Source: Azolla caroliniana (taxonomy: Eukaryota; Polypodiophyta). Taken from it: a stretch of 64,000 nucleotides of DNA. Position 1 is the first letter of the stretch. The number at the start of each line of letters is the position of its first letter. The DNA lies in NCBI GenBank assembly GCA_043228905.1, contig JBHGNT010000012.1, positions 2,666,001 through 2,730,000 of the forward strand. Direction: 5' to 3'. Both the position numbers and the translations under genes were made by a program. The notes beneath the pieces were generated by a model that saw only the letters and a list, made by a program, of their open reading frames with translations, searched no databases and was not told the DNA's origin. Shown here in pieces: positions 21,126 to 32,815 of the stretch.

Positions 21126-22543
21126 CTATTTAAAAATCCGACTCATAAGATGACATATCATGCTCACATGAGTTAATTCGTAATTCTTCTTTATTTCTAT
21201 CATGCTCCTACCTAACAATAAGAAATTGAACACTCCTTTTACCATTAGTACTCGGAATTCTAGCATATGGCGAGCCATCTTCAAGCACCTTCGTCTCCAT
21301 CCTAAAAGATGTGATATATGGTTGACCAAGAATCACTAGGTATGACGAGGTTTTTTAGGTAAAGAAATGTTGCTCCATTGGCACATCTCCAATGGTGACT
21401 TTGATGTTTGGGCAAGCTCCATGAAGTTGCTCGGTTGTTGAATTAGCTGATTTTACTCTTCACCCATGATTCGTTTCCATTGGCCATCCGCCTTTCCTAT
21501 AAATATCATAAGAAATTAGATTAATTTCTGAACCGTTGTCAATTAAGGCCACGACCAGATCTTCAAGTTTTTCAATCTTCACGGGTGTCTCAGTTGTTGC
21601 TCTTGCCCAATGTTTCTTAGCATAGTAGCTTTTTAGCTCTTTCGGCTTCTCTTCAAAAGTTGTCATTGCAATAGCTTGTGTACCAACAATGGAAGAGCTT
21701 GGTTCACCTTTGAGGACTTCCACACAATGAGTCCATCACTATTTCGGGTACCTTGGAAATAGTTGACGGACTCCCAGTATCCTCCCTGATGGTTGTCTTC
21801 ATTTCATCTTTCATACCTCTGGTAATCGAAAGATCCTCACACCATTGGGCTCTTTTGTTGATTTTGTTGCAAGCTTCATGTACTCGATTCCAATCAAACA
21901 CTAGTCTAGTGGGTGTAGTCCAGTCTTCAAAGAATGCAACTAATTTTTCTCGATAGGATCAGTTTGATGCCTTCAAGAATAATATGACCTTCTCTTGTTC
22001 CAAAAGAGTCCTTTCAGTCGTCATTAATTGATTATAACGAGCTTCAAACTCTTTCAACAACTCCATCACCGAAATCTTCTTGTCCTCTTTGTCCACCCAA
22101 TCCAAGAAAATCCTCCTTGATGCTCGGATTGTATCACCAATCATGTATTCATTTAATAAAGCTTGCTCAAATGCAACCCAATCATTAGAACTTGTTGTGA
22201 GTTCAGAGACTCTATTTCTCAAAGGGAGTTCAACCATCCTCACAAAATTCATTTGAACATCATGTTGATTTAATCCTTTACTACCCATCTCAGTAACATA
22301 TAGTTGTAAGAATTTAGTTATATTTTTACCTTCAAAGAGACCTATTTTCTCTACAAGCTTGTCAATAGCCTGATCGATTCGTTGAAGAGCAGTTGCACGT
22401 TCTTGGCTTTGCATAATTCTTTCAATCATTTGAAGCACCACGTTGATTTGTGGCTCCACAATGACTTCTTGGTTAATTCGTGGCTTCGAGACTGCTTGTT
22501 GGTTCTTGGTTGATTTGTTGGTTGTGAGGATTTGTTGGTTCAC
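21126..22543 (-). pseudogene. gag: gypsy-like gag-protease fragment, inverted copy
   Basis: The minus strand encodes a gag with WVAFEQALLNEYMIGDTI and FLDWVDKEDKKISVMELLK, then a protease-like segment with VALIDNGSEINLIS, where the catalytic D-N-G-S is kept, and the end near 21126. About 860 bp present in the plus-strand copy (24147-25003) are deleted here. It is the left arm of a long inverted repeat with 23658-25650. Stops and frame changes break it. Confidence 0.75.
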
Positions 22544-22557
22544 ATCGGGTTCACCAC

Positions 22558-22977
22558 TGTTGCGTCGATCTCAGTGTAGGAGAGCAAACGAAAAGAAAAT
22601 CATGAATCCGGGAAGTAAGCACCGGGCTTCTCATCAAAGAAAGAGGAGAAACGGAAATAACTTGTATTGATATTTGAAGATGATTACAAAATATTTCTTG
22701 TACAGTAATATAGCTTGTCCCTCCTATTACAATAATATTCCTCGTCTCATGTTCTCCTCACTCTTTTCCCGTTCCCTCTTTAAATAGGTGTCGTCATGCA
22801 TATGATGCATGTGAGGGTAAAAGACATGCATATAATAAAAGAAATGACCTAGCCTAATGGTATGTACCTTGTGTTGGTATGTGAGGTTGTGGGTTCAAGT
22901 CTCTCAAATGTTATTTAATACAATATTTTTAAAGTTTATTTTTCTGTCATGAAGCAAATCCTTCATGACACCTAAAC
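22558..22977 (-). repeat. LTR of the inverted gypsy-like copy
   Basis: The minus strand reads TGTCATGAAGG at 22977 and ends CAACA at 22558, directly ahead of the inverted gag, so it is placed as a 5' LTR. A minus-strand TATTTAAAG lies near 22785. The right third (22737-22977) matches the LTR-like copy at 34330 onward. The terminal 26 bp (22952-22977) are nearly palindromic, which makes orientation hard to read. A SINE-like unit (22846-22945) lies within it. Confidence 0.6.
22846..22945 (+). repeat. tRNA-derived SINE-like unit (copy 2)
   Basis: It has the A-box-like CCTAGCCTAATGG, then GTATGTGAGGTTGTGGG and the B-box-like GGGTTCAAGTCTC, then AATACAATATTT and a T-rich end. It is the best-preserved of the four copies. 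Confidence 0.55.
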
Positions 22978-23655
22978 CCCCACATGCTCCTACTCATCGA
23001 GGCCTCACACTCTATATAACCTTTTACAAAGATTTGAATAAGCTCATATAAATTGGTAGAGGTTATTTTCTCATCATGGGATGGAAACGTCACGATATCC
23101 TCCCCCTCTAAACCTGCGCATCCTCTGGCATGCGCCAACGAATGTCTCCTTCTTCAACTTCATGGATGTCATATTCGTTGAGGAAGTTAGTGCTTTGATC
23201 TTCCCTTCTCTTGAATAGCTTAATTCACTTTCCTGCAATTGGTAACTTTAAAGCAACTCCATCAATTTCAGTTAGGAAATACGTTGCATTTTTATTCACT
23301 TGTCTAATGATATATGGCCCAAACCATCTTTTGGCAAATTTGCGAGTACTATGCTGGTCATCCAAGCTGTTGTCATAAACTATGACCCAATCACCTTCTT
23401 GGAGCTTTCTTGGTCGAAGGCAATAGGTTTTATCATATCTTTCTTTGTTCAGTAGTCGACATTGTTTCATCTTTTCCGTAGTTATTTGAACATCTTCATC
23501 CCTTCTTTCTAGTTGTCTTATTCTAAGAGAAAGCAAATCTTCTCGACTCATTTCATCTGCCCATGGCAAGGAAACCTAGGAAAATACCAATTGCTCTACT
23601 AGCATAATTGGCTTTTGACCAAGTATCAATTCTGATGGCATAAAGCCAGGTACGG
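22978..23655 (-). pseudogene. pol: gypsy-like integrase C-terminal fragment
   Basis: The minus strand shows FMPSELILGQKPIML (integrase core end), RQLERRDEDVQITTEKMK, QEGDWVIVYDNSLD and a GPY-type module KRWFGPYIIRQVN. It ends near 23225, followed by decayed coding sequence. It is out of order relative to the neighbouring gag, indicating rearrangement. Confidence 0.75.
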
Positions 23656-23657
23656 AA

Positions 23658-25596
23658 CTGAGAAATAGAGTCTCTGATTTCGCAAGAAGTTCTAATGATT
23701 GGGTTTCATTTGAGCAAGCTTTATTAAATGAATACATGCTTGGTGACACAATCCGAGCATCAAGGAGGAGTTTCTTAGATTGGGTGGACAAAGAGGACAA
23801 GAAGATTTCAGTGATGGAGTTGTTGAAAGAGTTTGAAGCTCGTTATAATCAATTAACAACGAATGAAAGGACTCTTTTGGGCCAAGAGAAGAAAGGTCAT
23901 ATTATTCTTGACGGCATCAAACCGATCCTATCGAGAAAAATTAGTTGCATTCCTTGAAGACTGAACTACACCGACTAGTGCTGCTTGGAATTGAGTACAT
24001 GAATCTTGCAACAGAATGAACAAAAGAGCCCAATGGTGTGAGGATCTTTCAATTACCGAAGGTATGAAAGATGAAGTGAAGACAAGCATCAAGGAGGATA
24101 TTGGGAGTCCGTCAACTATTTCCAAGGTACCCGAAACAATGATGGACGATCTTATCAAAGGTATAAAAGATATTTCATTACATGTTGCAAAGCTACAAGA
24201 AGAAAAATCCTCACAACCCCAAAAAGATTATGAAAGAAGATGCATATGGTGTGATAGCGTCGACCATTCAAGAGGAGGGTGTGATAACTATCAAGAAGCG
24301 ATAGAAAGAGGGGTGATATTCTTCAAAGATGGTAAGATTCATTCTTCTGAAACTCGATTACCTCTCCGAACTAACTTTAGAAGAGGTGGTATGAGAAGGA
24401 TCATCGAAGATGCGGAAATAACTAGGACACAAGTTGTCTATCAACCAACAACTACAGTCATCCATGTTGGTGAAGGAGGATTTGAATCTGAGTTTTGGCC
24501 GTGTATTTTGAAAGCTGCAAGAAAGGGTAAAATTGAGTTTGAAAAGTTGAAGTCTGGAGGTGATGCTATTCGAAGCAAAACTAGTTGGGAAGACCCAATG
24601 GATGACCTCACAGCTTTCGCGAAGTTTGCAACAACCCAAGCCCATGAAGTGATCATTGAAGAGAAACGGAAATGGGTAGAAAATGAAGATAACAAGAAGA
24701 GGGAGCTAAGAAGCGCTAAAAAAAGGGAAACAAAAAGTCCAAAAATGGTAAGCCCTGACATTGAAAAAGGTAAGGATAAGAAGAGTCCTGCATTCAAATT
24801 ATTATCTAATATTGAAGCTTCAACTGATTTAAAAAAAGTATTGGAAGAAAGAATTTTAGATAGTGAAGTGGAACTTTCCTTGAGGGAACTTTTGGGCATA
24901 GCTAAAAAAGAATTTCATGATGCAATAATAGATGGAATTAAAAGAAAACGACAAAGTATTGAAGCCGTTGAAAACCCAGGAAGTGAAGTAAAGAAAGCAA
25001 CGGTGGAAGTCCTCAAAGGTGAACCAAGCTCTTCCATTGTTGGTACACAAGCTATTGCGATGACAACTTTTGAAGAGAAGCCGAAAGAGCTAAAAAGCTA
25101 CTATGCTAGGAAACATTGGGCAAGAGCAACAACTGAGACACCCGTGAAGATTGAAAACCTTGAAGATCCGATTGTGGCCTTAATTGTCCACGGGTCAAAA
25201 ATTAATCTAATTTCTTATGATATTTATAGGAAAGGTGGATGCCCAATGGAAACAAATCATGGGTGGAGGGTAAAATCGGCTAATTCAACATCCAAGCAAC
25301 TTCATGGAGCTTGCCCAAACATCAAAGTTACCATTGGAGTTGTGCCAATGGAGCAACATTTCTTTATCCAAAAGACCTCGTCATACCCAGTGATTCTTGG
25401 TCAACCATATATCACATCTTCTAGGATGGAGACAAAGGTGCTTGAAGATGGATCGACATATGCTAGAATTCGGAGTACTGATGGTAAAAGGAGTGTTCAA
25501 TCTCTTATTGTTAGGAAGGAGCATGATAGAAATAAAGAAGAATTACGAATTAACTCATGTGAGCATGATATGTCATCTTATGAGTCGGAATTTTAA
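23658..25596 (+). pseudogene. gag: gypsy-like gag and protease region
   Basis: The gag core (NEYMLGDTIRASRRSFLDW, KISVMELLKEFEARY) starts abruptly at 23658 next to inverted integrase sequence. A 526-aa open frame from 24016 to 25596 contains a Cys/His-like RRCIWCDSVDHSRGGC, a lysine-rich middle and a retropepsin-like end, with LGQPYITSSRMETKVLEDG. The catalytic triad position reads IVHGSK instead of IDNGSE in the inverted copy, so the protease is dead. Frame change near 23955. Confidence 0.75.
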
Positions 25597-25646
25597 ATAG
25601 GACCATTGATGGGCAAGGACACAATGGTCCCAAAGCTTTTCTTTCC

Positions 25647-27239
25647 TTGCAAAAATATTTTCTAATTAATAAAACAGTCAATACTTTGTCTAATACAATG
25701 AATGGATTTACCTGTTACTTTGGTGTGGAAAGTCATGCACAAAATAAAGGGAACAGGAAGATGTTGGATGCATTGTGCACTTCAGGGATGATTGAAAGGG
25801 ATGACATAATTTCTGGTATGTTTCTTGAATATTCAGATATGGATATAGTCAAAATATTAGAAAATTGCTTGAATGAGAAAGAATGCGACAAGAGATTTGT
25901 TCATGTAAATTCTATTGATATGTACCTTCATATTGTTGATTTTATTGAAAAAAATGGTTGTTTAGCTAATAGTGAAATAGTTGGCAATAGCTATCATGAA
26001 ATGGCTAAAAAAGCAAGTAAAAATAGTTATGCAATAAAAGTTAACACTAAATATAAAACAATAGACAAAAAGGTCAAGCCCGTGGCCATGCATCTACCTA
26101 TGGATAGTACTAAAATGAAAAAGAATGTTGCGTTTGAACCAACATTGCGGGATTCTAAGGATATTGGTCATAAGTTTACAAATGCTACTCTAGATCAACT
26201 AAAATTTGGTGAGAATGATTTTCTTTTGCCTGTTGAGATACAATGTTTTCAAAATATGATTGCTAGTCATGGGAAAGCATTTGCATTTGAGTTGAGTGAA
26301 ATTGGTTATGTAGACCCAACAGTTGTGGAACCAATGATTATATTTACAGTTCCGCATATTCCTTGGGATTTAAGGCCTATCCCTGTTCCTCGAGCCCAAA
26401 TAGCTTTGCCTAAGGAAAAAATAGAAATGGGTATCTTGGAGCCATCAGATGCCCCCTACTCGAATAAGTGGTTTATTGTACCTAAAAAGAACGGTTCATT
26501 AAGGTTCATTCAGGATTTACAGCTTGTCAATAGAGTTACTATTTGAAACATCAGTGTTGGACCGATTGTAGATGCTTTTGCAAAAGCTTTCGCAGGAAGA
26601 GCTATATATTCTATGTGTGATTTCTATTTAGGATATGATCAATTTCAGTTTGCTATTGATAGTCATGATATAACTACTATAAGAACACCAATTGGATTGA
26701 TGCGAATGTGTACATTGCCTTAAGGTGCTACAAATTCTGTAGCACATATGGTGATTGCTATGAATAAAATTTTAAAAGATTTTGTACCAAAAATAACTAT
26801 GCCTTTTCTAGATGATGTTCCAATTAAAGGATGCTCGATGAATAAGAAGGATGAAAAAATCATGTCGAACGGATGTAGAAAGTTTGTTGCAGACCACATT
26901 GATGCTTGTGAAAGAATCCTTTCAAGGTTAGAAGAGGTTCATCTTACATTTTCAGGTCAAAAATCTATGTTTGGGGTTCAAGAAGGTCTGATTGCAGGGC
27001 ACATGTGTGGACCCTACAAAAGAAAACCATCCCCAGTTAAGGTAAATGCAATTCAAATTCCAAAGGATGATTGTAAATCTCTAACAGAAGTGCGTAGGTT
27101 TTTGGGTGCTTGTGTGTTTTACCGAATTTGGATTCCACATTTCGCACATGTGGCTGATCCGCTTTATGGGTTGCTTAAGAAGAATTCAAGTTTCCTTTGG
27201 ACTAATGTACATGTACAGATGCAATTCGCCAACTAAAAT
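25647..27239 (+). pseudogene. pol: gypsy-like reverse transcriptase region, first part
   Basis: It reads PIPVPRAQIALPKEKIEMG, WFIVPKKNGSLRFIQDLQLV, then a stop near 26544. It continues SMCDFYLGYDQFQFAID, a stop near 26722, and MPFLDDVPIKG, where the RT box is FLDD rather than YxDD. The thumb/connection follows (LTEVRRFLGACVFYRIWIPHF, PLYGLLKKNSSFLWT). It is cut at 27239 by the copia element and continues at 32816. The family is not a typical chromovirus. Confidence 0.82.
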
Positions 27240-27558
27240 TGTAGGAGATGAACAAGGCCGTCAGTGCAGAAGAGATCACACAGTATGAATCTATGAGGAA
27301 GAAATACCTGCGTATGAGAGAGTCAAGAACAAATTACGTACAGAGAGAGAGAGAGAGAGGCACAAAGAATATATCTATATTCATAAAGGGGCAACCGTTA
27401 CAACAATGAACAACCAACCTTTACAAAAGGTTACAAAATCACTTTATATAGTGACTCACTTAGGGCAACTGCCCTTTATGTTATTTACAGAAATAGCCCG
27501 AACTTTGGCTCTCTAAGAGGATAGTGTGAATACGTCCATTATACATTTGTATTCGACA
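27240..27558 (-). repeat. copia 3' LTR
   Basis: On the minus strand it begins TGTCGAATAC and ends CTCCTACA. It contains a GA/TC tract at 27342-27360. It matches 32487-32815. Confidence 0.95.
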
Positions 27559-27752
27559 CTCCCCTGTAATGGGCATATACATGGGTTATCTAAAAAATAT
27601 AGGTATAGGCATAGGTTCTCGGACAGGTCGATTTTGTTCGAATCGGCATGATCCGTAGACAGAAGACCGAACTGGTCGGGTCGGAAAAACTGAAGACGAT
27701 CGTTAGTGAACCGATGTCTGTTGTCCGAAACCATCCTGCACTATGTCCGGCT

Positions 27753-30272
27753 TCAACCGGACCGATATGTTGTTACGCCCATCTGTTGCCGAAGAGACCG
27801 GAACCAGTCTGCCGAAAGACACTTGGTCATTCCATCTGCGACATTATCGGTTGTGGATATCTTCTCTAAACCGATTTTCCCGGAAATGACGCAGTCCCGA
27901 ACGAAGTGATATCGAACTTCGATATGCTTGGAGGCGTTGTGATGAACCAGATTTTTCGACAAAGCAACATCACTCTGACTGTCGCTGTAGACAACTGGAG
28001 CCAAGTCGGAGTCGACTTGCCGAAACGTGTGCGCCAGCCAACCGAGCCATAAAGCTTCTTTCGCTGCGTCGGAGGTAGCTACATATTCTACTTCGGTCGT
28101 TGAGGTGGTTGTGCACTCCTGAAGTTTCGACTTCCACGAGATTGCTCCATTGCCGAATTTAAAGCAATATCCGGTTGTTGACTTGCAACTGTCCACACAA
28201 CCGGCGAAGTCCGAGTCGGTGTAACCGGCTATGCCTAAAGTTGAGTTTGGACCGAAAAGGATGTCGTGGTCTTTTGTGCCGGCTAAATATCTGAACACAT
28301 GCTTGACTGCGTTCCAGTGAGATCGGCCGGGATTGTGCATAAATCTGTTGATGACTCCTACGGCGTGAGAAATATCAAGTCGTGTCGCGACCATCGCGTA
28401 CATCAGAGAGCCTACTGTCGGTGCATACGGTACCGACTTCATGTCTTCCCCCTCCGGACTGGATGTCGGGAAGTCTCGCTGAGAAAGTCGAAGATGAATG
28501 GGGAGTGGGGTCGAAGCAGACTTGGCTGATTGCATGTTGAAGCGTTCCAAGACACGTCCGATGTAGTCGGTTTGAGACAGAAAAAGCTATCTTTTGGCGC
28601 GATTCCGACTAATCTTCATTCTGAGTATGTGTCTTGCCGGACCAAGGTCCTTCATGGCAAACTTCAATCGCAGTTTCCGAACGAGTTCGGTGAGCTCTCC
28701 GGTATGCCGACCGGAGAGTAGCATGTCGTCCACGTAGATGATGAGGAAGACGAGAGAACCGTCTTGAGTTGTTTTGGTGAAGAGGCAGTGATCCTCATCG
28801 CTCTTGGAGAAGCCGACCGACTGGATGAAATCGTCGAACTTCTTGTACCACTGTCGGGGTGCCTGTTTCAGGCCGTAAAGACTCTTCCTGAGTCGGCAAA
28901 CTAGATGTTCCTGACCGGTGGCCACAAAGCCTTTCGGCTGCTCCATGTAGATTTCCTCCTGTAGATCACCGTGGAGGAATGCCGTTTTCACATCTAGCTG
29001 AATCAGCTCCAAATTGTCGGCTGCCACAACACCGAGCATGAAACGAAGGGTTGTCATTTTCACCACTGGTGAAAAGATTTCGTCGAAGTCTACGCCATAT
29101 TCTTGTCGAAATCCCTTCGCAACTAATCTGGCCTTGTACTTTGGGGTGGACGAGTCGGACGTCTCCTTTAGTCTATAGACCCACTTGCAAGGAAGAGCAC
29201 GTCGATTCTTTGGTAAGTCGACCATATCCCAAGTCTTGTTGGCACGAATGGAGTGCATTTCCGACTCCATTGCCAGATGCCAGGTGGCTGAATCGGCAAT
29301 TGCCGATGCTTCTTCGTAGGACGTCGGTTCGCCGGCGTCAGTGAAGAAAATTCCGGGAGAGTACCTCTCAAGAGGTTGTGACGGTCTCTCAGATCTTCGA
29401 GGTATGACTGGACTGGTCGCACCGGGTGTCGATGTCGGATGGTCGGAAGCTGAGCCATTCGGCTGTGCCGAATCTGTGGATTCGGTGCGAGAGAAGTCGG
29501 TTACCCGTGAAACCGGTCTCGTGTTGTGTGTTGGGCTGTCATGAAGGGTTGGCACTTTGGAAAATATTACCCTTCGGACTTCAATAGGCCTTTTGGCCGT
29601 TTTGTGCATAGTCGACTCGTTGAACACTACGTCCGAACTTCGGACGATTTGCCTGTGCTCGGGGTCCCAGAGTCGGTATCTGATCTCACCGTCGGGTCCG
29701 TACCCGAGGAAAACGCATTTCCTTGATCTCGGTTCGAGCTTTCGGCGGTCGTCTTTCGGTATGAGAGCGTATGCCTCGCAACCGAAAATCCTCAGCTTAT
29801 CATAATTCGGCTTTCTGCCGGTCCATATTTCCTGAGGTATCTTAAGTCCTAGAGGTCTACTTGGCGACATATTGATTATGTGTACTGCCATGAGTAGAGC
29901 CTCTGCCCAGAAGCCATCTGACAGTCCGGAGTGTTGGAGCATGGATACAACGCGTTCTTGAATCGTCTGATTCATGCATTCTGCGATTCCGTTCTGCTCC
30001 GGACTATATGGTGCCGTATATTCACATCTAATGCCGCGTTCTCGGCAAAATTTGATGAATTCATCAGATTTGAACTCACCTCCATTGTCGGTTCGGAGAC
30101 ACTTCAGTTTCCGACCGGTCTGGTTTTCGACCATTGCGAGCCAATCTGAGAAGATCGAGAACACCCGATCTTTGGTTCTGATGGGGTAAGCCCACACCTT
30201 CCGAGTCGAGTCGTCAATGAAACTGACGAAGTACGAGGCACCACCTGAGTGACTGATGTGGCATCGGGCCAC
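27753..30272 (-). pseudogene. pol: copia pol: integrase, RT, RNase H
   Basis: Integrase core YFVSFIDDSTRKVW, LRTDNGGEFKSDEF and YSPEQNGIAECMNQTIQ. RT with WVYRLKETSDSSTPKYKAR, QLDVKTAFLHGDL and IIYVDDMLLSG. RNase H with FAGCVDSCKSTTGYCF, TTTSTTEVEYVATSDAAKEA and DNVADGMTK near the end. An in-frame TAG at about 28587 lies just after MKISRNRAKR. It overlaps the gag-protease frame by a frameshift at about 30214-30272. The usual copia order protease-integrase-RT-RNase H is kept. Confidence 0.93.
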
Positions 30273-31779
30273 AGACGTTCGAATGGACCAAATCGAGCGG
30301 GCTCGACTCTCTTGGTGCTGATGTCGGGTGTGATGCGGCTACCCGTTTGCTGTACTGGCAATGCTCGCAAAACTGATGGTCCGAGAAGGAGAGTTTCAGG
30401 ATGTATCCGGCTCTGGATAGATGCGTGATGCCGGTCTTGCTGAGGTGTCCAAGTCGTCCATGCCATAAGGATGACACAGGGATATCTACCAGAAATAAGT
30501 CACCCTCTCTGAGTGTGACATACAAAGGGTACAATGAGTGTACCTTTGGCCCTCTAGCAAGCAGGAGGTTCCCTCTGTGGAGTGTCCACCCTCCTGATGA
30601 GAAACCAGCACGGATGCCAGCTTCATCAAGTTGTCCGACTGAGATCAAGGGTCGTGAGAGCTCAGGAACGTGTCGGACGTTGTGTAGTACGAGTGTAGAG
30701 CCACCCGGAAGGCTGAGCTCTACGGTGCCGATTCCGATGATAGCACAGTGTTGCGAATTTCCGACTCGAACTGAGTCGGAGTGCCGGTCCGAATATTGCC
30801 GAAACTGTGATCGGTGAGGTGTCACGTGATACGACGCGCCCGAGTCCAGAAGCCATGTGCTTGATTCCTCGGTCGTAAGCAGAACTTTTGATTCGACTGG
30901 ATTCTCTATGGACAATATGTTCAGGTCGGTCGTCAATATCTCGGCTGAAGAGCCAACGTAGTTGACTTCCTCATGTCGGTTACTCCTCTGATCAGCTCTC
31001 TGAGCTTTGTCTGTCTTTGACTTGAGTACCCGACAGTCGGCCTTGATGTGTCCCGGTTTCTTGCAATAGTTGCAGATTCGGGTTTCCCGGGACTTGCTGC
31101 GGCTTCGCTGATTTGTCGGCGGTCGGGAAGAACTTCTTCCCCGGTTGTTCGATCGGTCGGTCGAACCTTGTACTACATAGGCTTCTTCTGCCGAATATTT
31201 GGTGAAAGACTTTCTCCGAGCTGCTTCAATCAGGATTGCACTTGTGACTTCGGAGTACTTGATGGCAGTCGTAGAAGCGTTGCACACAGTTGTAATGAAG
31301 GTTTCCCAAGAGTAGGGGAGACTGCTCATGAGTATCATTGCTCTAAGTTCATCCTCGATTGTCGTCCCCTGTGACGAGATTTGGGAGCTCAAACTTTCGT
31401 ACTCGTTAAGGTGTGCTTGAACCGAATCGGAGTCTTTCATCTGCAGGTTGTAGAGGCGCCGGATCAAATACATCTTCGTTGACGCGACCTTCTTTTCGTA
31501 GGTTTCCGATAGCTTCTTCCAAAGTTCGAAGGTTGTCGTGCACGATTGCACTGTGAAGTACACTGACTCTGACAGGTGCATCCGAATCGTGGCGCGGACA
31601 ATTATGTCCAGCTTCTGCCACTCATTTGCCTTGTATATTTCTGGAGCAGTTTCATTCTCAATCGGATCGATCTGACCCTTGACTATAAGACAGTCTTGCA
31701 TTTGCTCCTTCCAAAAATTGAAGTTCGAACTGTCGAACCTCCTTAGACTCATTTCCGATGAGCCGGATGTTGATGCCAT
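30214..31779 (-). pseudogene. gag: copia gag, protease and pre-integrase
   Basis: It starts at the ATG at 31779 (MASTSGSSEMSLRRFD). The gag core has WKEQMQDCLIVKGQ and YEKKVASTKMYLIRRLY. The zinc knuckle CNYCKKPGHIKADC is at about 31030-31075. The protease has WLLDSGASYHVTP, and pre-integrase has LWHGRLGHLSKTG and CEHCQYSK. The 521-aa frame ends at 30214 through a frameshift inside the integrase N-terminus. Only this shift and the downstream TAG separate it from a full gag-pol. Confidence 0.93.
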
Positions 31780-32486
31780 CAGATTCGGTTTCGGTTGACG
31801 AAGCTCGGTTCGAAGTTGACTACGAACCTTGTTGGAGTGCAGCCAGTCGGCTCACCCGATATTGTTCTAGTCGGATTTGAACCCGAGTCGGTTCGGTTTC
31901 GGATATATGTATTGTTGAACTTGCTCTAATTGACTCTGGTAACTCGAGGGATAGAACCGACTAGTCTTCCCGAATGTTACCGAGTCGGAGTGAGCCCAGT
32001 TCGCTTCCGAATATATATGCCAAATACCGATTATTGAAACCGATTGTCTAGATCGATTCTGCTTCGGGTGACTGCAGCGACGAGAAAGACGGATCCAATT
32101 GATCCTCACGAATGTCGATCAGTTGGATGAAGCACGAATTGGGGTTGTTGTCTTGAGACCGATCTGCACCGAGTGGATACAATGGGCGGCGAGCAGCGTT
32201 TGGTGACCTGTTCGGATGTCGTTTAACCGAGTGGAGCACGATCGTGTCAATGTTGCACAAGGGGATTTCACCTCGAGCGGTTACGATCACAAGGAACAGA
32301 GTACAGCCGGCTGGCTTACTCCAAGCTAAGATGATCTAACACGATGAGATGCAAGCCTTGTTTTTCTTCTTCTTCTCTCTTCTCTATTTCTTCAAATACA
32401 AAACAAAAAAAAACAGAATGTTGTGATCCAAAGATTCGAATGGCGGCCGGTAGCAGGATGAAGGACATTCAATCTCTAATACCAAA
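31780..32486 (-). other. copia 5' leader and primer-binding site
   Basis: Non-coding leader between the 5' LTR and gag on the minus strand. The primer site (32474-32484) reads TGGTATTAGAG, close to the initiator-Met-tRNA-complementary motif common in plant copia elements. Confidence 0.75.
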
Positions 32487-32585
32487 TGTAGGAGATGAAC
32501 AAGGCCGTCAGTGCAGAAGAGATCACACAGTATGAATCTATGAGGAAGAAATACCTACGTATGAGAGAGTCAAGAACAAATTATG

Positions 32586-32618
<33 letters not shown>

Positions 32619-32815
32619 ACAAAGAATATATCTATATTCATAAAGGGGCAACCGTTACAACAATGAACAACCAACCTTTTGTAAAGGTTACAAAGTCACT
32701 TTATATAGTGACTCACTTAGGGCTACTGCCCTTTATGTTATTTACAGAAATAGCCCGAACTTGGGCTCTCTAAGAGGATAGTGTGAATACGTCCATTATA
32801 CATTTGTATTCGACA
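32487..32815 (-). repeat. copia 5' LTR
   Basis: It pairs with 27240-27558. The GA tract is longer here (32588-32614). A minus-strand CTATATAAAG near 32700 is a likely TATA box. Confidence 0.93.

Larger units (their letters stand above)
27240..32815 (-). mobile_element. Ty1/copia retrotransposon, nearly intact
   Basis: Two direct LTRs (27240-27558 and 32487-32815), a perfect 5-bp TSD AAAAT at 27235-27239 and 32816-32820, a primer site (minus strand TGGTATTAGAG at 32474-32484), and gag-pol on the minus strand. A purine tract ending CAGGGGAG on the minus strand abuts the 3' LTR at 27559. LTRs differ at roughly eight sites plus GA-tract length. Coding is broken by one frameshift and one stop only. 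It is inserted in the RT/RNase H region of the gypsy-like pol. Confidence 0.95.
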
